DNA of 64,000 nt. Origin: Roseivirga seohaensis. GTDB taxonomy: Bacteria; Bacteroidota; Bacteroidia; Cytophagales; Cyclobacteriaceae. The notes beneath the pieces are model-generated. The model saw nothing but the letters and a program-made list of their open reading frames with translations, had not been told where the DNA came from and did not search any database. Of the stretch, positions 44,571-53,075 are shown piece after piece. Numbering within the stretch: position 1 is the stretch's first letter; each line of letters opens with the position of its first letter. Location of the stretch: positions 1-64,000 of the forward strand of contig NZ_LRPB01000002.1 in NCBI RefSeq assembly GCF_001592945.1, in the 5' to 3' direction. The translations under genes and the position numbers were made by a program.

Positions 44571-45728
44571 ATGAATCCAAATGCCTCAGAGCACAATACT
44601 GCCCATTCAAAAAAAAAGTTCCAGAAAGTAATCTTTGATAAATTTACCCAAGACGGTTTTCAAAAGGATGTCATTCAGAGAGTAGATCAGTATTTTACCT
44701 CAAACAATATATCTAAAACAGCTAATAGCCAAATGGTTTTTAAAACCATTTGGATTTTAATAGGCTGGATAGCTACCTATGCTTTAGTGATTTCAGGCTT
44801 GATAAGCCCAATTGGTATGTTCTTTTTGGCATTGGCACATGGCTTCTTTTCGGCCATGATCGGCTTAAACATAGCTCACGATGCAATTCATGGGTCTTAT
44901 ACCAAAAACCAAAAACTGAATGAGCGTTTGGGGCTAACATTTAACTTTATGGGAGCTAACGATTATGTATGGAAAATTAGCCACAACCTAGTGCACCATA
45001 CATACACTAACATTCCCGATCACGATGGAGACATAGATCAACCGCCTATTTTGAGGCTTCAACCCAACCAAGATTTATGGTGGGTACACCGTTTTCAACA
45101 TATTTATGCTTATTTCTTATACAGTCTGGCTACAGTATCGTGGGTGTTTGTAAAGGACTATGTCAAATTTTTTCAGCACCAATTAGGCGGACATTACCGA
45201 AAGACGTTCCCGAGAAAAGAGATTTTCCGTTTGTTTTTTTACAAAGCATTGTATTACACTGTGTTTTTGGTAATCCCTATTATCGTAATTGATTTGCCTT
45301 GGTACTGGGTTGTTTTTGGCTTTATCGCTGGTCATTTGTTAGAAGGCTTTACCGTGGCGGTAATTTTTATGTTGGCGCATATTATTGAAGGAACTTCTTT
45401 TCCAGAACCGAAGAAGGATGGGAAAATTGGAATGCCGTGGGCAGATTTGCAAATGCATACAACGGCAAATTTTGCCATTAAGAACAAAGTTGTAAACTAC
45501 CTTTTCGGAGGTTTGAACTTCCAAATTGAACATCACCTCTTCCCCAAAATCTGTCACGTGCATTATCCTAAAATTGCTCAGATAGTGAAAGAGACAGCAA
45601 AGGAACATGACCTTCCTTATGTAGAGCACGAGACCTTCTTTGGTGCTGTAGCTTCTCATACGCGTTTTTTAAAGCAATTTGGCACCACCCCAAAGGGTGT
45701 TTTAGTGCCTAGAGTAGTGAATGCCTAA
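44571..45728 (+). CDS. Membrane fatty-acid desaturase
   Basis: 385 residues with two hydrophobic helical hairpins. The three histidine boxes are HDAIHGS (~105), HNLVHHTYTN (~140) and QIEHHLFPKICHVHY (~315), plus NHD-like IPDHDGDID. The QxxHH third box is the type seen in front-end or linoleoyl-CoA-type desaturases, which insert double bonds into lipid acyl chains with di-iron. Cold or membrane-fluidity response is a reasonable inference. It is followed by a terminator and preceded by a long leader. Confidence 0.92.
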   Translation: MNPNASEHNTAHSKKKFQKVIFDKFTQDGFQKDVIQRVDQYFTSNNISKTANSQMVFKTIWILIGWIATYALVISGLISPIGMFFLALAHGFFSAMIGLNIAHDAIHGSYTKNQKLNERLGLTFNFMGANDYVWKISHNLVHHTYTNIPDHDGDIDQPPILRLQPNQDLWWVHRFQHIYAYFLYSLATVSWVFVKDYVKFFQHQLGGHYRKTFPRKEIFRLFFYKALYYTVFLVIPIIVIDLPWYWVVFGFIAGHLLEGFTVAVIFMLAHIIEGTSFPEPKKDGKIGMPWADLQMHTTANFAIKNKVVNYLFGGLNFQIEHHLFPKICHVHYPKIAQIVKETAKEHDLPYVEHETFFGAVASHTRFLKQFGTTPKGVLVPRVVNA

Positions 45729-45750
45729 GCTTTAGATTAAAGAATTTTTG

Positions 45751-45786
45751 AACCCCGTTAGTCATTTTGGCTATCGGGTTTTTTTG
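45751..45786 (+). terminator. Terminator of the desaturase gene
   Basis: AACCC and CGGGTT arms (with TAG/CTA inner pairing) close around an ATTTT loop, followed by a run of seven or more Ts, 23 bases after the stop. Confidence 0.8.
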
Positions 45787-45873
45787 TTTTCAATCAATGA
45801 TTATCGATTCATTGAAAATTGATTTTGCTGGTCTACATTTGCTAAAATTATAATCCAATTAGCTCATTTTATT

Positions 45874-46362
45874 GTGGCCGAAGAATCCCCTAAACCAACT
45901 GCAGAAATCATTGATATTTCTGATGCCCCAGAGTTATTTTTTGAAATGCTTCCCGATGATTGGAAGTTAGAATTAGAATCGAACTGGGAAGAGTTTAGGC
46001 TATCGGTGAAGCTGTATGGAATTAAATTGAACGAAGAGCTAATTGGTGGGGGCTTGGTTTTTTCTGCCAATACCTCAGAAACAGATAGCTACCGTCCAAT
46101 AGCTGAATACTATTTCGATAATGGATATTTATACATTGGTTACCTTTGGATAGCTGAGAATTTCAGAGGGAGAAACCTAGGTGATCTGTGGTTGAAATCC
46201 ATTTTCGAAATGTATCCTAACAATCCATTTTGGCTCTCGATTGAAGATGCTGGGCTGGCTAAATTCTATTTGAAAAACGGATTCACGCTTGAAAGAGAAG
46301 TGATCTTTTCAGGAGGAAAGGATTGGATCTACATAAGGAAATCTGCTTCTGAAGTGATTTAA
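45874..46362 (+). CDS. GNAT-family N-acetyltransferase
   Basis: 162 residues with a GTG start. A core YLYIGYLWIAENFRGRNLGDLW is the acetyl-CoA binding motif (RGRNLG), with IEDAGLAKFYLKNGF as the closing helix-strand. Substrate unknown. Stands alone between the desaturase and the small-protein accessory zone. Confidence 0.82.
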   Translation: MAEESPKPTAEIIDISDAPELFFEMLPDDWKLELESNWEEFRLSVKLYGIKLNEELIGGGLVFSANTSETDSYRPIAEYYFDNGYLYIGYLWIAENFRGRNLGDLWLKSIFEMYPNNPFWLSIEDAGLAKFYLKNGFTLEREVIFSGGKDWIYIRKSASEVI

Positions 46363-46472
46363 TATCTTGTCCAAAAGCAGGAATCTCCAGCCTTTGTTGG
46401 AGTTGTGAGGCTGACCGAGAATGATTTTGATTCATAGAAAACTCAAACTGCTTCTCATACCTTAGGTATTCG

Positions 46473-46985
46473 GTGGATTTGTTTTGGGGTAGGAAAGAGA
46501 TAAATTGGAGATTAAATGGTGCTATGATTTACTTATTGAATTACCATAGATATAAACCGGTAATGATTGTTGATGCGTCTAATAATTTTTTGGAACTAAT
46601 TGACGACAGGAATTGGATTGATGATAATTATTTGTCGAATGAAAATAGGGGATGGTTTGGTTACTATTTTGGTAGAAGAGTTAGTTTCTATCGGGTAGAT
46701 AGGAAGCTTTTTTTCTGTGCTAAGAATAAGATATTTGAATTAAATGACAGGTGTTTCTTCCTTCTGAAAGAGAGTAAAATCATTCCTAGATTGGTTAGAC
46801 TTACCATTGGGGTTGAGGGCGAGTCGGATTTTCATTTCAACTTTTTGCCTAAGCGAAACCCATTTAAGTCGTTTGATAATACTATGGCTCAAGAACCTGA
46901 AGACTTAGATATTATACATCTTGTGAGATACATTTTATCAGACCAAGCTCGGAGGCATAGGTTTTCAAAAACAGGTTATTATTAG
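46473..46985 (+). CDS. Unrecognised 170-residue protein
   Basis: Starts at GTG; an in-frame ATG at 46524 (MIYLLNYHRYKP) is an alternative that would give 153 residues. Rich in Arg, Phe and Trp, with no signal peptide and only weak hydrophobic stretches. I recognise no family. It opens the accessory zone of orphan small proteins. Coding status is moderate: long frame, ordinary composition. Confidence 0.55.
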   Translation: MDLFWGRKEINWRLNGAMIYLLNYHRYKPVMIVDASNNFLELIDDRNWIDDNYLSNENRGWFGYYFGRRVSFYRVDRKLFFCAKNKIFELNDRCFFLLKESKIIPRLVRLTIGVEGESDFHFNFLPKRNPFKSFDNTMAQEPEDLDIIHLVRYILSDQARRHRFSKTGYY

Positions 46986-47056
46986 CGAATCACTTTTCAA
47001 GGTGCTCTATTGGCTAATATGAGTAAAGCAGTAATTATAGTTTTGAGTCGAATGTT

Positions 47057-47387
47057 ATGGATAAGGCGAAAACATTTATAATTGTTTTTCTAATGATCTT
47101 TTTGATTGGGACTACTTTAACTTCAATTGATAAGAGAAAATTTAGAAGGGAGTTTTATAGAGCTGAATTCAGCGGGATAGTTTCATCTATTGAAATGGGT
47201 GATAGAGGGTCAGTTTTATTCCTTGAGAGACACTGTTGTGGGCTTGAATAAGGTTTCTTTTAATGAAACTGTGGATATTCAAGTAAATGACTCAATAGTC
47301 AAGTTGAAAGAAAAAATGACCGTGATAGTTTTTAAAAAGAAGTTGGGGCAATATTTTCTAAATCAAGAACTGGAGTTTAGTTACTAA
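47057..47387 (+). pseudogene. Frameshifted small membrane-protein gene, copy 1
   Basis: The first frame (from ATG 47057) gives an N-terminal membrane segment FIIVFLMIFLIG and the motif REFYRAEFSGIVSSIEMGDRG, then quickly stops. The continuation is in the next frame (GQFYSLRDTVVGLNKVSFNE, DIQVNDSIVK, ending YFLNQELEFSY). A +1 shift near 47205-47220 joins them. The joined product aligns with the copy at 47840-48176 along its whole length, which supports a broken gene rather than two overlapping genes. Confidence 0.65.
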
Positions 47388-47451
47388 GCTCTTTAGACCT
47401 TTTTAGGTAGGTAAATTAAAGGCTCAAAAATTATAGTACAGAAAGTCAACA

Positions 47452-47688
47452 ATGGAAGCTTTAATACCAGAATTGGTGAAATATTTGGGAGCATTTGTGA
47501 AGTGGTTGATTTTGAAGGTTTTGTATTTTTTTAAGAGAGATAGTAGGTCGACTCCTACTATTAAAGAGCTGGTTAAGGATGCTAAGATGAAGAATGTATC
47601 TCCAAAATGGCTTGTGAATAGTTCTAATGTTTGGGTAGGGGTTTTAGTTATTGCACTCTTTATAATGATGGGTTTGACAATGGGTTAG
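47452..47688 (+). CDS. Small membrane protein
   Basis: 78 residues: an N-terminal amphipathic or membrane-facing part (LVKYLGAFVKWLILKVLYFF), a charged middle (KRDSRSTPTIKELVKDAKMK) and a C-terminal transmembrane helix (VWVGVLVIALFIMMGLTMG). It sits between the two frameshifted paralogues. No family recognised. Confidence 0.55.
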   Translation: MEALIPELVKYLGAFVKWLILKVLYFFKRDSRSTPTIKELVKDAKMKNVSPKWLVNSSNVWVGVLVIALFIMMGLTMG

Positions 47689-47839
47689 TGTGGTCTTTCT
47701 TGCCTTTGTTCCAATAGGCAGTTGAAGTAAAAAGTTAGTACTTAAAAAGCCGAATGCTTTGTTGACAAAAACCTGATGTGGGTATTAGATGGAAGGCGGC
47801 TGATACATGAGAGAGTAGTCTATGGAACAATTATAATCT

Positions 47840-48176
47840 ATGAGACGAATAAGGCTGTATATTTTCGCAATATTAATGGTATCCTCTGTACTGGTGATAT
47901 GGCTTAACTCCCCGAATGATAGAGATCAAAGGGATGAGTTCTTTGAGTCGACTTTCCAAGGAGTAGTAATGGGGTTAGATGTAATGGGAAGAGGAGATTT
48001 GAAATGCTATTTTGAAGACACCTCCATTGTGGTCAATAGTATGTATTTTAATTCATATTTGGATATTCAGGCTGGAGATTCAATGGTTAAAAAATAGTAA
48101 AAGCCTTGTTTTATATGTGTATAGATTTGATGACTCAAGTTATGTTCTGATTCAAGAGCATATCTATGCGTGGTGA
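47840..48176 (+). pseudogene. Frameshifted small membrane-protein gene, copy 2
   Basis: The frame from ATG 47840 has a membrane segment and DEFFESTFQGVVMGLDVMGRG, NSYLDIQAGDSMVKK, then stops after a run of six As (48089-48094). Skipping one base there opens SKSLVLYVYRFDDSSYVLIQ to a stop at 48174-48176, matching the end of copy 1 (YVLIQEHIYAW against YFLNQELEFSY). A homopolymer deletion, a sequencing error or programmed +1 frameshifting could explain it. A hairpin-ended repeat starts 13 bases later. Confidence 0.6.
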
Positions 48177-48188
48177 TAGTTATCCGTA

Positions 48189-48315
48189 CTTGTTGGAGTT
48201 GTCTCCAACAAGCTGAATAAGCTTAATGACAGCCTTTTCTTATCAACAGATAGCGTCCTTTAGTGTCAAAAGGGCAATGTCCTTGTGGTTTGTGGGTGAA
48301 AACACCCACAAAGGC
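48189..48315. repeat. Hairpin-ended repeat, copy A
   Basis: About 80% identical by eye to 49001-49130. The left end is a perfect 9-bp hairpin CTTGTTGGA/TCCAACAAG (48189-48212). The right end is a perfect 10-bp hairpin TTTGTGGGTG-aaaa-CACCCACAAA (48289-48312). Subterminal hairpins at both ends of a non-coding ~130-bp unit suggest a non-autonomous element mobilised by an IS200/IS605-like transposase encoded elsewhere. Confidence 0.7.
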
Positions 48316-48342
48316 AGTAAGACAAGACGGATGCGTGACGCA

Positions 48343-48855
48343 TTAGTTTTTCTCGCCTTTGTTTTTCCACTTATTTGTTATCTCAACATCTAAATAAATT
48401 AGAGCAACATATAATTCAGAACAGATATTTAAGACTCTTTTAACTTCTTTCTCTTCTATAATATACTCTTTAGCATTAACCTTTTTGCTTCTATTAAACC
48501 CGTGCCATTGAAGCTTCGAAAAGTCTCTATTGTTAATATCATACCTTTTGTGGGCGACTCTATTACGAATAGAAATCACCTCTTCTAATTGCGTGAAGAA
48601 GTTAGGAAACTGTTCTAAAATTTGAGGATAGTATGAGTTCAGTATATATGATAAATATAATTGCTTTGTATGAAGCATTCCTTGAGAAACATCGAACATT
48701 TTTATGACATCTATAACCTTGTCTATTTCTTTTGTTGAGAAGAAACGACCAATACAAACATCAATTCTTAATTCAACTTCAATTACTTCTTGGATTATCT
48801 TACCTCTGAAATAAGCAGATATTTCATCAGGTTCTTTTAAGGTTATCTCTTTCAT
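48343..48855 (-). CDS. HEPN-like protein
   Basis: 170 helical residues. The motif ISIRNRVAHKRY gives R97-x4-H102, the Rx4-6H signature of HEPN-domain ribonucleases and nucleotide-binding proteins. A conserved acidic or aromatic face precedes it (FFTQLEEVISIRN). It lies between the two ~130-bp repeats and has no nucleotidyltransferase (MNT) partner next to it. Toxin or abortive-infection activity is possible but inferred only from the motif and location. Confidence 0.6.
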   Translation of the reverse strand: MKEITLKEPDEISAYFRGKIIQEVIEVELRIDVCIGRFFSTKEIDKVIDVIKMFDVSQGMLHTKQLYLSYILNSYYPQILEQFPNFFTQLEEVISIRNRVAHKRYDINNRDFSKLQWHGFNRSKKVNAKEYIIEEKEVKRVLNICSELYVALIYLDVEITNKWKNKGEKN

Positions 48856-49212
48856 GTGTTGTTTGTTTAACCATGAAAGATAGAAACTTAGATCATATTA
48901 ATATAATCTCACTTTATGAATTGAGTAGACCCCAAACTCGACCACAGATTCTTTCTTTCTTGTCTATGTCCAGTAGCTAGGAAAGTCAGGGTCTTCCGCC
49001 CTTGTTGGAGTTGTTTCCAACAAGCAGATGAGGCTTAATGACAGCCTTTTCTTACCCACAAATAGCGTCCTGGCTAGTGCTAAACGTTCACTATCCTAGG
49101 TGGTTTGCGGGTGACAACACCCACAAAGGCGAAAATAAAAGTAGCAACTCACTCGTGGGTTTGTTTTAGGTCAGGAATGAGATAAATTAGGAGTGTTTAA
49201 CATGCGCTGAAT
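48856..49212. other. 357-bp gap, mostly repeat copy B
   Basis: No gene seen on either strand. The main content is repeat copy B (49001-49130). The rest (48856-49000 and 49131-49212) is AT-rich spacer without recognised motifs. Confidence 0.5.
49001..49130. repeat. Hairpin-ended repeat, copy B
   Basis: Direct-repeat relative of 48189-48315. The left 9-bp hairpin is identical (49001-49024). The right hairpin TTTGCGGGTG/CACCCACAAA keeps nine of ten pairs. The middle (CTTAATGACAGCCTTTTCTTA) is nearly unchanged. Same orientation as copy A, so the HEPN-like gene is bracketed by direct repeats. Confidence 0.7.
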
Positions 49213-49635
49213 ATGACTTCAAAACCGACATGGGCTTTAATTATATCGGTTATCGTACTCTATGTTTTTGTCTACCTCACAGCCGATAGAAGTTCTCGGT
49301 TTTATCTAAATAATGTACTCTTTAGTGAGGATACAGTTCATGTTCAACTTTATGCGAATGGAGAGATGATTTTGGATGAGAACATTAAGCAAAACCATAT
49401 TTCACACCGATTTAGCTATTCCTTCAAACAGTATTTGAATAAGACTAATGGGATTTCCTTAGAGGTTGTGCTACCAAAGTTAAACCAAAGGCAAAAATTT
49501 GAATTTAAGTCAGAGGAAAGTGATTTTGTGTTTATCACCTTTTCGGATGTAATCGAACCTTACAATGTTGATATGATTGTAGCACAAGGCCTTTCAAGTG
49601 AATCAGTAAAAAAGAGTATGATACCGGGGCTTTGA
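49213..49635 (+). CDS. Small membrane-anchored protein of unknown function
   Basis: 140 residues. A single N-terminal transmembrane helix (WALIISVIVLYVFVYLTA) is followed by a beta-rich outer part (VHVQLYANGEMILDENIKQN). No family recognised. Ends the accessory zone, convergent with the methyltransferase gene 19 bases away. Confidence 0.6.
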   Translation: MTSKPTWALIISVIVLYVFVYLTADRSSRFYLNNVLFSEDTVHVQLYANGEMILDENIKQNHISHRFSYSFKQYLNKTNGISLEVVLPKLNQRQKFEFKSEESDFVFITFSDVIEPYNVDMIVAQGLSSESVKKSMIPGL

Positions 49636-49654
49636 ATGCCTCAGATTATTATGT

Positions 49655-51274
49655 CTAACCTTCCCCTTTAAAAAGATTTACCGTTACTGTCGCCAAGTTG
49701 GAGTTCGGGAATTTCCTGAATTTAGTAGGGTCTTGGTGTAAGCCCGCTTCGGCTAGTATTTTAACAAACACATCAACCTCAACGATGTATTGGTCAGAAA
49801 AACCATGTGTAGCATCATAGGCCGTGGCAGAAGTTCGGCCCAAGTTTTTCGCTACCAAATCAGGCGCAACCGTATGTAATTCGATCAATAACAAACCAAA
49901 TTTTTCTACATAAGGTGTCCATTTGGTGAAGTGCTCTAATAGTGAGTCTTCCACCAAATTATTGTTGATGCGTTTTCCTACAAAAGCAAAAGCTCCTGTC
50001 GAATTACTGACCCTGTTTTTGTTAATGTGGGTTGGCATTTCCCAAATTCTGTTGTGGTCTAAGAAGGTTCTTACATTCAAAAGTTCACTAAGCTCAACTC
50101 CGTAATTTTCTTTTAGGTCTTTGGCCAATAATGCCGGTTGACCAATATCTCCCCAAATTACTTTTGCCCAGATATCCGCTTGAATTAGGTTGGCTTTGGT
50201 GATTTTTAATGCCGCTTCATTATAATCTACCCCAACCAAAATCAGTGGGTGTTCATCAAGCATTTTACCCCTTAGGGTTTGTTGCTCAATTACATCAAAT
50301 AAGTGCTGAAGGAAGGCGCCATTTCCACAGCCCATGTCTAGAATTCCCTTTGGTTGCTGCTCAATAGGCTTGTTAAAAAGCTCGACAATGATTTCGTCAA
50401 CCACTTTGAAATAACCCGAATGCGCGCCACCACTTCCCCATACATTCATGGCGCGGTCTACATGGTTTTCAGGCTCGCCTGGTTTGATTTCTTTGAGTAT
50501 TTTTGGGTTACCGAAAATCAGGTCTTCTAACTTTCTGAACGTAGGAATGTAGGATACGGTAACGCCATAGGCACTTGCCCTTTTGGCATAAAAGAGACCT
50601 GTTTCGGTGAATTCGTAATTACCATTGACTTCTGTAAACCAGCCTAAATAGGTGAAAATATCTAGAAGTTTCTTAAAGTTTTTAGTGTCTTTATGAAATT
50701 CTTCAGGTCTGAATTTGGCCTCCATAAAGTACTTATGGAACATGCCGTTCATGCTCATGTGAACAATACTTGGCCCGATCAAAATACCTTCAATATGAAC
50801 AAGTATTTGTTCTTGAACAGCTTTTTCTGTTGCGTTCTCAGAAAAGCTGATGTCGTAATTCTGCTTAAAATTGTCGAAAATCTTCTCCAGCAATCGGAAT
50901 GGTTCTACCTCAAATTTTCTAGGATGAAAGTTCTCTGAAAACTTCAAAAGCTCAACCACTTCTTTGTATAGGTCGATATATGGAAATGCTAAAACTCCTT
51001 TTTCGGTAATGGAGTAGCTGATTTCATCTTTGGCATTATTCACCGTTTGGGTTAACCAGCCTTGCGAAGCTAAAAGCCGAAGCCCAACATTCAAATAGCC
51101 TTCGTTTGCTTTGAACTCTTGGGTGAGTTTTTCCAGCGATGCTTCTTTATGCTCCAGTAGATATTGAAGAACTCCTTTTTGCTTTAAAGCATAAGCCGTT
51201 GGAGCAGTGCCAATACCATCTAAATGTTGAAATAATCTGCTGCGTAGTTGATTCTGAGATTCTTTAGAGAGCAT
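49655..51274 (-). CDS. Class I SAM-dependent methyltransferase
   Basis: 539 residues from the ATG at 51274; a TTG at 51301 is less likely. The N-terminal ~280 residues are winged-helix-like (YALKQKGVLQYLLEHKEASL, LLASQGWLTQ). SAM binding is shown by GILDMGCGNGAFLQHLFD near residue 330, LVGVDYNEAAL and VIWGDIGQPA. A C-terminal helix bundle follows. The helix-turn-helix-plus-methyltransferase layout resembles small-molecule O- or C-methyltransferases; substrate unknown. Confidence 0.8.
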   Translation of the reverse strand: MLSKESQNQLRSRLFQHLDGIGTAPTAYALKQKGVLQYLLEHKEASLEKLTQEFKANEGYLNVGLRLLASQGWLTQTVNNAKDEISYSITEKGVLAFPYIDLYKEVVELLKFSENFHPRKFEVEPFRLLEKIFDNFKQNYDISFSENATEKAVQEQILVHIEGILIGPSIVHMSMNGMFHKYFMEAKFRPEEFHKDTKNFKKLLDIFTYLGWFTEVNGNYEFTETGLFYAKRASAYGVTVSYIPTFRKLEDLIFGNPKILKEIKPGEPENHVDRAMNVWGSGGAHSGYFKVVDEIIVELFNKPIEQQPKGILDMGCGNGAFLQHLFDVIEQQTLRGKMLDEHPLILVGVDYNEAALKITKANLIQADIWAKVIWGDIGQPALLAKDLKENYGVELSELLNVRTFLDHNRIWEMPTHINKNRVSNSTGAFAFVGKRINNNLVEDSLLEHFTKWTPYVEKFGLLLIELHTVAPDLVAKNLGRTSATAYDATHGFSDQYIVEVDVFVKILAEAGLHQDPTKFRKFPNSNLATVTVNLFKGEG

Positions 51275-51361
51275 AGTTGAAGCGTTTTTTGCGTAAGCCA
51301 AGATACATTTCTATCTGTATTTTGTGTGCTTTGATAAAACTTTATTTCTATCGTTCAGGTC

Positions 51362-51425
51362 TGACAGGTTTCCGAAACTTGCCAGCAGTTTTAAATCTTT
51401 CCAAAAGTTCTAAACTTTTGGAAAG
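51362..51425. repeat. Two adjacent palindromes between methyltransferase and haemoglobin genes
   Basis: An imperfect CTGACAGGTTTC/GAAACTTGCCAG palindrome (51361-51385) is followed by a perfect 13-bp stem CTTTCCAAAAGTT-cta-AACTTTTGGAAAG (51397-51425). It lies 3' of the minus-strand haemoglobin operon and could terminate it, but no T-run follows. Similar palindromes are common in Bacteroidota intergenic DNA. Confidence 0.5.
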
Positions 51426-51447
51426 TTAGGTTCAGTAGAGATCTACC

Positions 51448-51822
51448 TTACTTATTCACCATATGCTGAGCGGCACCGTACACATATTCCCAGAAAGCGT
51501 CTTTTTCAGGTTCGGGGAAGGTGGCTTTTTCCAAGGCCGCATGCATGTGCTTGAGCCAGTGTGTTGCTTCCTCGGTGCCAATTTCCCACTGAAAATGTCT
51601 GCGCCTCAGCATCGGATGTCCGCGTTCATCAGTATAGGTTTGTCTGCCGCCCAGGGCTTGAATAAAAAACAACTTGAGTCGGTTTTTGGCAGGCAATAGA
51701 TCTTCAGGATACATCTTTCTGATGAGTTCATCCTGCTCCAACATAGCATAGAAATCATCCACGAGTTTAAGAATGTTTTCTTCGCCAATGCGTTCGTAAA
51801 GCGTTTGACCTTTTTCTGACAT
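51448..51822 (-). CDS. Group II truncated haemoglobin
   Basis: 124-residue 2-over-2 globin. The proximal haem histidine is H76 in PMLRRRH, preceded by the group II pattern YPEDLLPAKNRL and ALGGRQTYTDERGHP. Group II members bind O2, NO or sulphide. It overlaps the PLP-lyase stop as TAATG, so translation is coupled to the lyase. Confidence 0.93.
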   Translation of the reverse strand: MSEKGQTLYERIGEENILKLVDDFYAMLEQDELIRKMYPEDLLPAKNRLKLFFIQALGGRQTYTDERGHPMLRRRHFQWEIGTEEATHWLKHMHAALEKATFPEPEKDAFWEYVYGAAQHMVNK

Positions 51823-53075
51823 TATACTTTTTCAAAAGCTTGTGCGAAATCTTTTAAAAGGTCGTCTGGGTTTTCAATCCCTGTCGAAATTCTAACCATA
51901 CTTGGCGTAATGCCCACGGCCTCACGGTCGGCTAAACTCATATTAGAACTGCTCATTGTGAATGGATGAGAGGTTAGTGTTTCTGTGCTGCCCAAACTCA
52001 CGGCCAACTTGGCTAATTTTACGGCATTCAAAAAACGGAAAGCTTCAGCTTCGCCACCGACTACATCGAAGGCCAGCATGGCACCACCAGAAGTCATTTG
52101 TTTTTTTGCCAGTTCATATTGTTTATGCCCCTCGGCAACATGCCCTACATAATATACCTTGTCCACTTTAGGGTGGTCGCGTAAGAAATCCGCCAATTTC
52201 GCTGCGTTCGAAGCTTGTTTTTCCATGCGTAAAGAAATCGTTTCTAAGCTTCGGCTGATGAGCCAAGAGGTCCAAGGAGAAGCCATACAGCCCAAACCGC
52301 TGCGCACTTTTTTGATTCTTGAAACCAGTGCACTGCTTCCAGAAATGGCACCAGCAATCAAGTCGCTATGGCCGCCAATGTATTTTGTAGCCGAATACAT
52401 GATTAGATCGGCTCCATGATTGATTGGTTTTTGCCAAAGCGGCCCCATATAAGTATTGTCTACCGCTACAATGGTTTTCTTGTCTTGATTTGAAAAACGA
52501 GCCGCAATGCGCACTGTCATTTCAATATCAATTAAGGTATTGGTGGGGTTGGCAGGTGTTTCTACATAAATACAAGCCAGTCTGTTTTTTCTTGGGTGGG
52601 CCTCGATTAAGCCTACGATTTCTTCTTCCGTCATGTCCGGACTAAAAGCTAGCGACTGGATATCGAATTTTGGAAGGAAGTTTTTGATGAAAGCATCGGT
52701 GCCACCGTAAATAGGGAAAGACATCAGTACCAAATCACCCGCTTTACAAATTTCTAAAAGCGAAGTAGTAATAGCGGCCATTCCGCTTTCAAAAAATGCC
52801 GATTCTTCTGCTTCATCCAATAAAGAAAGTCGTTTTTCAGCGGTGACTAAATTAGGGTGATTAAGCCGAGTGTAAATCAAACTTTTGCTCGATTCGTCTG
52901 CGCCAGCACCACCATATACTTTTTCGAAATAGGCTTTTCCTTCTTCGGCAGTGGCAAACTCAAAAGTTGAGGTTTGAAATATTGGGTTTTTGATTGAATT
53001 TCTAACCAATGAAGGTTCATGTCCGAAGCTCATCATTAAACTTTCGGGACTAAATTCAGCGTGATTGTCGCTCAT
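51822..53075 (-). CDS. Cys/Met-metabolism PLP enzyme, methionine gamma-lyase-like
   Basis: 417 residues. The Schiff-base lysine is in MYSATKYIGGHSDLIAG. ESGMAAITTSLLE and DNTYMGPLW are family features, as is the terminal RISTGIEN. It could act as methionine gamma-lyase, cystathionine gamma-lyase or gamma-synthase; the aligned sequence feels closest to methionine gamma-lyase. It overlaps nfeD by 4 bases and the globin by 1, so the three form one transcript. Confidence 0.88.
   Translation of the reverse strand: MSDNHAEFSPESLMMSFGHEPSLVRNSIKNPIFQTSTFEFATAEEGKAYFEKVYGGAGADESSKSLIYTRLNHPNLVTAEKRLSLLDEAEESAFFESGMAAITTSLLEICKAGDLVLMSFPIYGGTDAFIKNFLPKFDIQSLAFSPDMTEEEIVGLIEAHPRKNRLACIYVETPANPTNTLIDIEMTVRIAARFSNQDKKTIVAVDNTYMGPLWQKPINHGADLIMYSATKYIGGHSDLIAGAISGSSALVSRIKKVRSGLGCMASPWTSWLISRSLETISLRMEKQASNAAKLADFLRDHPKVDKVYYVGHVAEGHKQYELAKKQMTSGGAMLAFDVVGGEAEAFRFLNAVKLAKLAVSLGSTETLTSHPFTMSSSNMSLADREAVGITPSMVRISTGIENPDDLLKDFAQAFEKV

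Noticed and set aside
46390-46410. Third copy of the hairpin-ended repeat
   Set aside because: Only the short TTTGTTGGAGTTGT segment matches; the rest does not align with copies A and B.
47057-47387. Two separate overlapping small genes (47057-47251 and 47190-47387)
   Set aside because: Their joined translation matches the copy at 47840 along its length, so one frameshifted gene is the better reading.
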